A DNA stretch of 64,000 bases from Neoaquamicrobium sediminum (GTDB lineage Bacteria > Pseudomonadota > Alphaproteobacteria > Rhizobiales > Rhizobiaceae): contig NZ_JABETK010000004.1 of assembly GCF_013240295.1 (NCBI RefSeq), positions 124,001-188,000 of the forward strand. Direction: 5' to 3'. Positions 62,333 through 64,000 of this stretch are shown in pieces. The notes under the pieces were generated by a model, which searched no databases, was not told the DNA's origin, and was given only the letters and a program-made list of their open reading frames with translations. The position numbers and the translations under genes are program-made. The stretch's first letter is position 1. Every line of letters starts with the position of its first letter.

Positions 62333-64000
62333 ATGATTGAGAAAGATGCCGCAGCAGGCACGGTTGCGGGGATCGACGTCGGCGGAACCTTCACGGACCT
62401 GCTCCTAATCGACGGCGCCGAAGACGGCCGGGTGCGCATCGCCAAGGTGCCCACCACCGTCGACAACCAGGCGTTCGGCGTGGTCGCGGCGCTCGAGGCC
62501 ACCGGCAAGGCCGTTTCCGACATCGACCTCATCGTCCATGGGACGACCACGACGACCAATGCGGTTCTGGAGCGGCGCCTTGCCAGGACCGGCATGATCA
62601 CCACAGCCGGCTTCCGCGACGTGATCGAGCTCGGCCGGCGTACCCGCCCGCAGCCCTACGGCATGACGGGTGTGTTCGTGCCTGTCATCCCGCGCGACCT
62701 TCGGCTGGAGGTTCCAGAGCGGATGGAGGCGTCCGGCAACGTGCGCATTCCGCTGGATGAGCAGGCCGTGCGCAAAACAGTCCAACACCTGCTGGACGCT
62801 GGCTGCGAGTCGCTGGTGATCCATTTCCTTCACGCCTATGCCAATCCGGCGCATGAGCTGCGCGCAGCCGAAATCGCGCGCTCGATGTGGCCGAACGAAC
62901 ACGTTACGACGGGTCATTCGCTGTTGTCGGAGGCCCGCGAGTTCGAGCGCGGCGTGACCGCCGCCGTCAATGCCTCGGTACAACCGATCCTGAAACGCTA
63001 CATCGGCAGGCTTGCCGATGAACTGGACGCGCGGGGCTACGCGCGCGACTTCCTCGTCATGAACGGCAATGGCGGCATGATCTCGGCGCGTTTCGTCACC
63101 GAGGAGGCGGCAAAGACCGTCATGTCGGGGCCGGCCTCCGGCGTCATGGCCGCCGCCTATACGGCGCGCCGCGCCGGTTTCCCGCATGTTGTCACTTACG
63201 ACATGGGCGGCACCTCCACCGACGTCGCGCTGATCCGCAACGCCCGTCCGGCGGTCTCCAATGAGATCGAGATCGAATATGCGATGCCGATCCATGTCCC
63301 GATGGTCGACGTGCATACGGTCGGTGCCGGGGGCGGTTCGATCGCACGCATCGATGACGCAGGCCTCATCCGCGTGGGGCCGGAGAGCGCAGGCGCGACC
63401 CCGGTCCGATCTGCTACGGCCGTGGAGGCACGGAGCCGACCGTTTCGGACGCAAATCTGGTGCTCGGGCGGCTGAACCCGAACCGGCTGCTGGCGGTCGA
63501 CAAGCCGGTTTCGGTCGAAGCCGTCACCGATATCTTCGCTGAACGGATCGGTCGCAGGGCCGGCCTCGACGGCGTCGGCGCCGCAGGAGCGGTGTTAAAA
63601 CTTGGCAACCTGAAAATGGCCGGCGCGATCCGCATGGTCTCGGTCGCCAAAGGGCACGACCCGCGCGACTTCGCGCTCTTTGCTTTCGGCGGCGCCGGGC
63701 CGCTGCATGCGGCCGCCCTCGCACGCGAACTCTCGATCCCGAAGGTGATCGTACCGGCGCGCCCGGGTATCACCAATGCGCTCGGCTGCGTGGTGGCGGA
63801 CATGCGGCACGATTTCGTGCGCACGGTAAACGTTCCCGTGGCCGAAATCGATGAAGCCGAGCTTGCCGCCATTCTCGCAACACAGGCCGACGAAGGCCGC
63901 GCACTGATCGCGAAGGAGGCGGTGAAGCCGCAGACGCTACGCTTCGTGCACTCCGCCGACATGCAGTTCGTCGGCCAGACACATCTCATCAACGTCGCGC
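62333..64000 (+). CDS. hydantoinase/oxoprolinase subunit A (one-base frameshift, cut by window end)
   Basis: An ATP-dependent hydantoinase A/5-oxoprolinase-type protein. The N-terminal nucleotide site GIDVGGTFTDLLLID and HGTTTTTNAVLERR, then DMGGTSTDVALI and HTVGAGGGSIARID, are hallmarks of the family. The frame breaks at about 63403; one more G gives GATPGPICYGRGGTEPTVSD and the open frame runs to the window end with FAFGGAGPLHAAALARE. The 3' end and the partner B-subunit gene lie outside. Substrate could be N-methylhydantoin, an oxoproline or acetophenone (acetophenone carboxylase is related). The divergent fpr gene is 176 bases upstream. Confidence 0.9.

Overview
The window is a gene-dense, GC-rich stretch of an alphaproteobacterial chromosome. 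It most resembles the order Hyphomicrobiales (Rhizobiales), probably a Mesorhizobium/Phyllobacteriaceae-type organism. The reasons are the tilS-ftsH junction, the rpmF-mtgA-polyprenyl synthase neighbourhood, a LivG that carries a C-terminal helix-hairpin-helix domain, a rhizobial CheY1/CheY2 pair and a TTG-started pyruvate carboxylase. No tRNA, rRNA, CRISPR array, insertion sequence or prophage gene was seen.

Layout. 1-5.2 kb: end of tilS, ftsH, a TauE/SafE membrane protein and an acyl-CoA ligase. 5.3-11.3 kb: rpmF, mtgA, a farnesyl-type diphosphate synthase, a hybrid histidine kinase and ispG. 11.4-13.5 kb: a 3-hydroxybutyrate dehydrogenase-like SDR and a patatin-like hydrolase. 13.4-17.5 kb: a TetR regulator divergent from a three-gene periplasmic molybdenum-hydroxylase cluster (2Fe-2S subunit, Tat-exported molybdopterin subunit, diheme cytochrome c). 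17.5-22.1 kb: an RND pump (adaptor and permease). 22.2-28.2 kb: a 52-residue membrane peptide, an MFS transporter, an SH3b membrane protein and pyc. 28.3-34.3 kb: a complete branched-chain amino acid ABC operon read livH-M-G-F, small membrane gene, livJ. 34.6-38.6 kb: a hydroxyproline catabolic operon with a divergent GntR regulator and three TGATATATC-type sites. 38.7-42.3 kb: a small secreted protein, mmsA, a LysR regulator and a RidA protein. 42.5-54.1 kb: two convergent chemotaxis gene blocks. 54.3-62.2 kb: an ECF sigma factor with a DGPF partner, a fused indolepyruvate ferredoxin oxidoreductase with a divergent Lrp regulator, a GGDEF protein and fpr. 62.3-64 kb: the start of a hydantoinase/oxoprolinase gene.

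Chemotaxis. The forward block is a globin-coupled receptor, a STAS protein in the cheS position, cheY1, cheA, cheW, cheY2 and a small protein with a CheZ/CheT-like DxxxQ motif. The reverse block is a membrane receptor, cheW, cheR, cheB and cheD. Both receptors end in WEEF, a CheR/CheB tether type. The DxxxQ protein and CheD end in the closely similar EVDLF and SVELF.

Sequence quality. Thirteen single-base losses break twelve genes, among them ftsH, rpmF and ispG, which the cell should need. All thirteen are deletions and about eight lie at runs of four or more identical bases. I read them as base-calling or assembly errors rather than gene decay, and I annotate the genes as intact apart from the stated frameshift. 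Several apparent start sites (ispG, livJ, rpmF) are wrong unless the lost base is restored.
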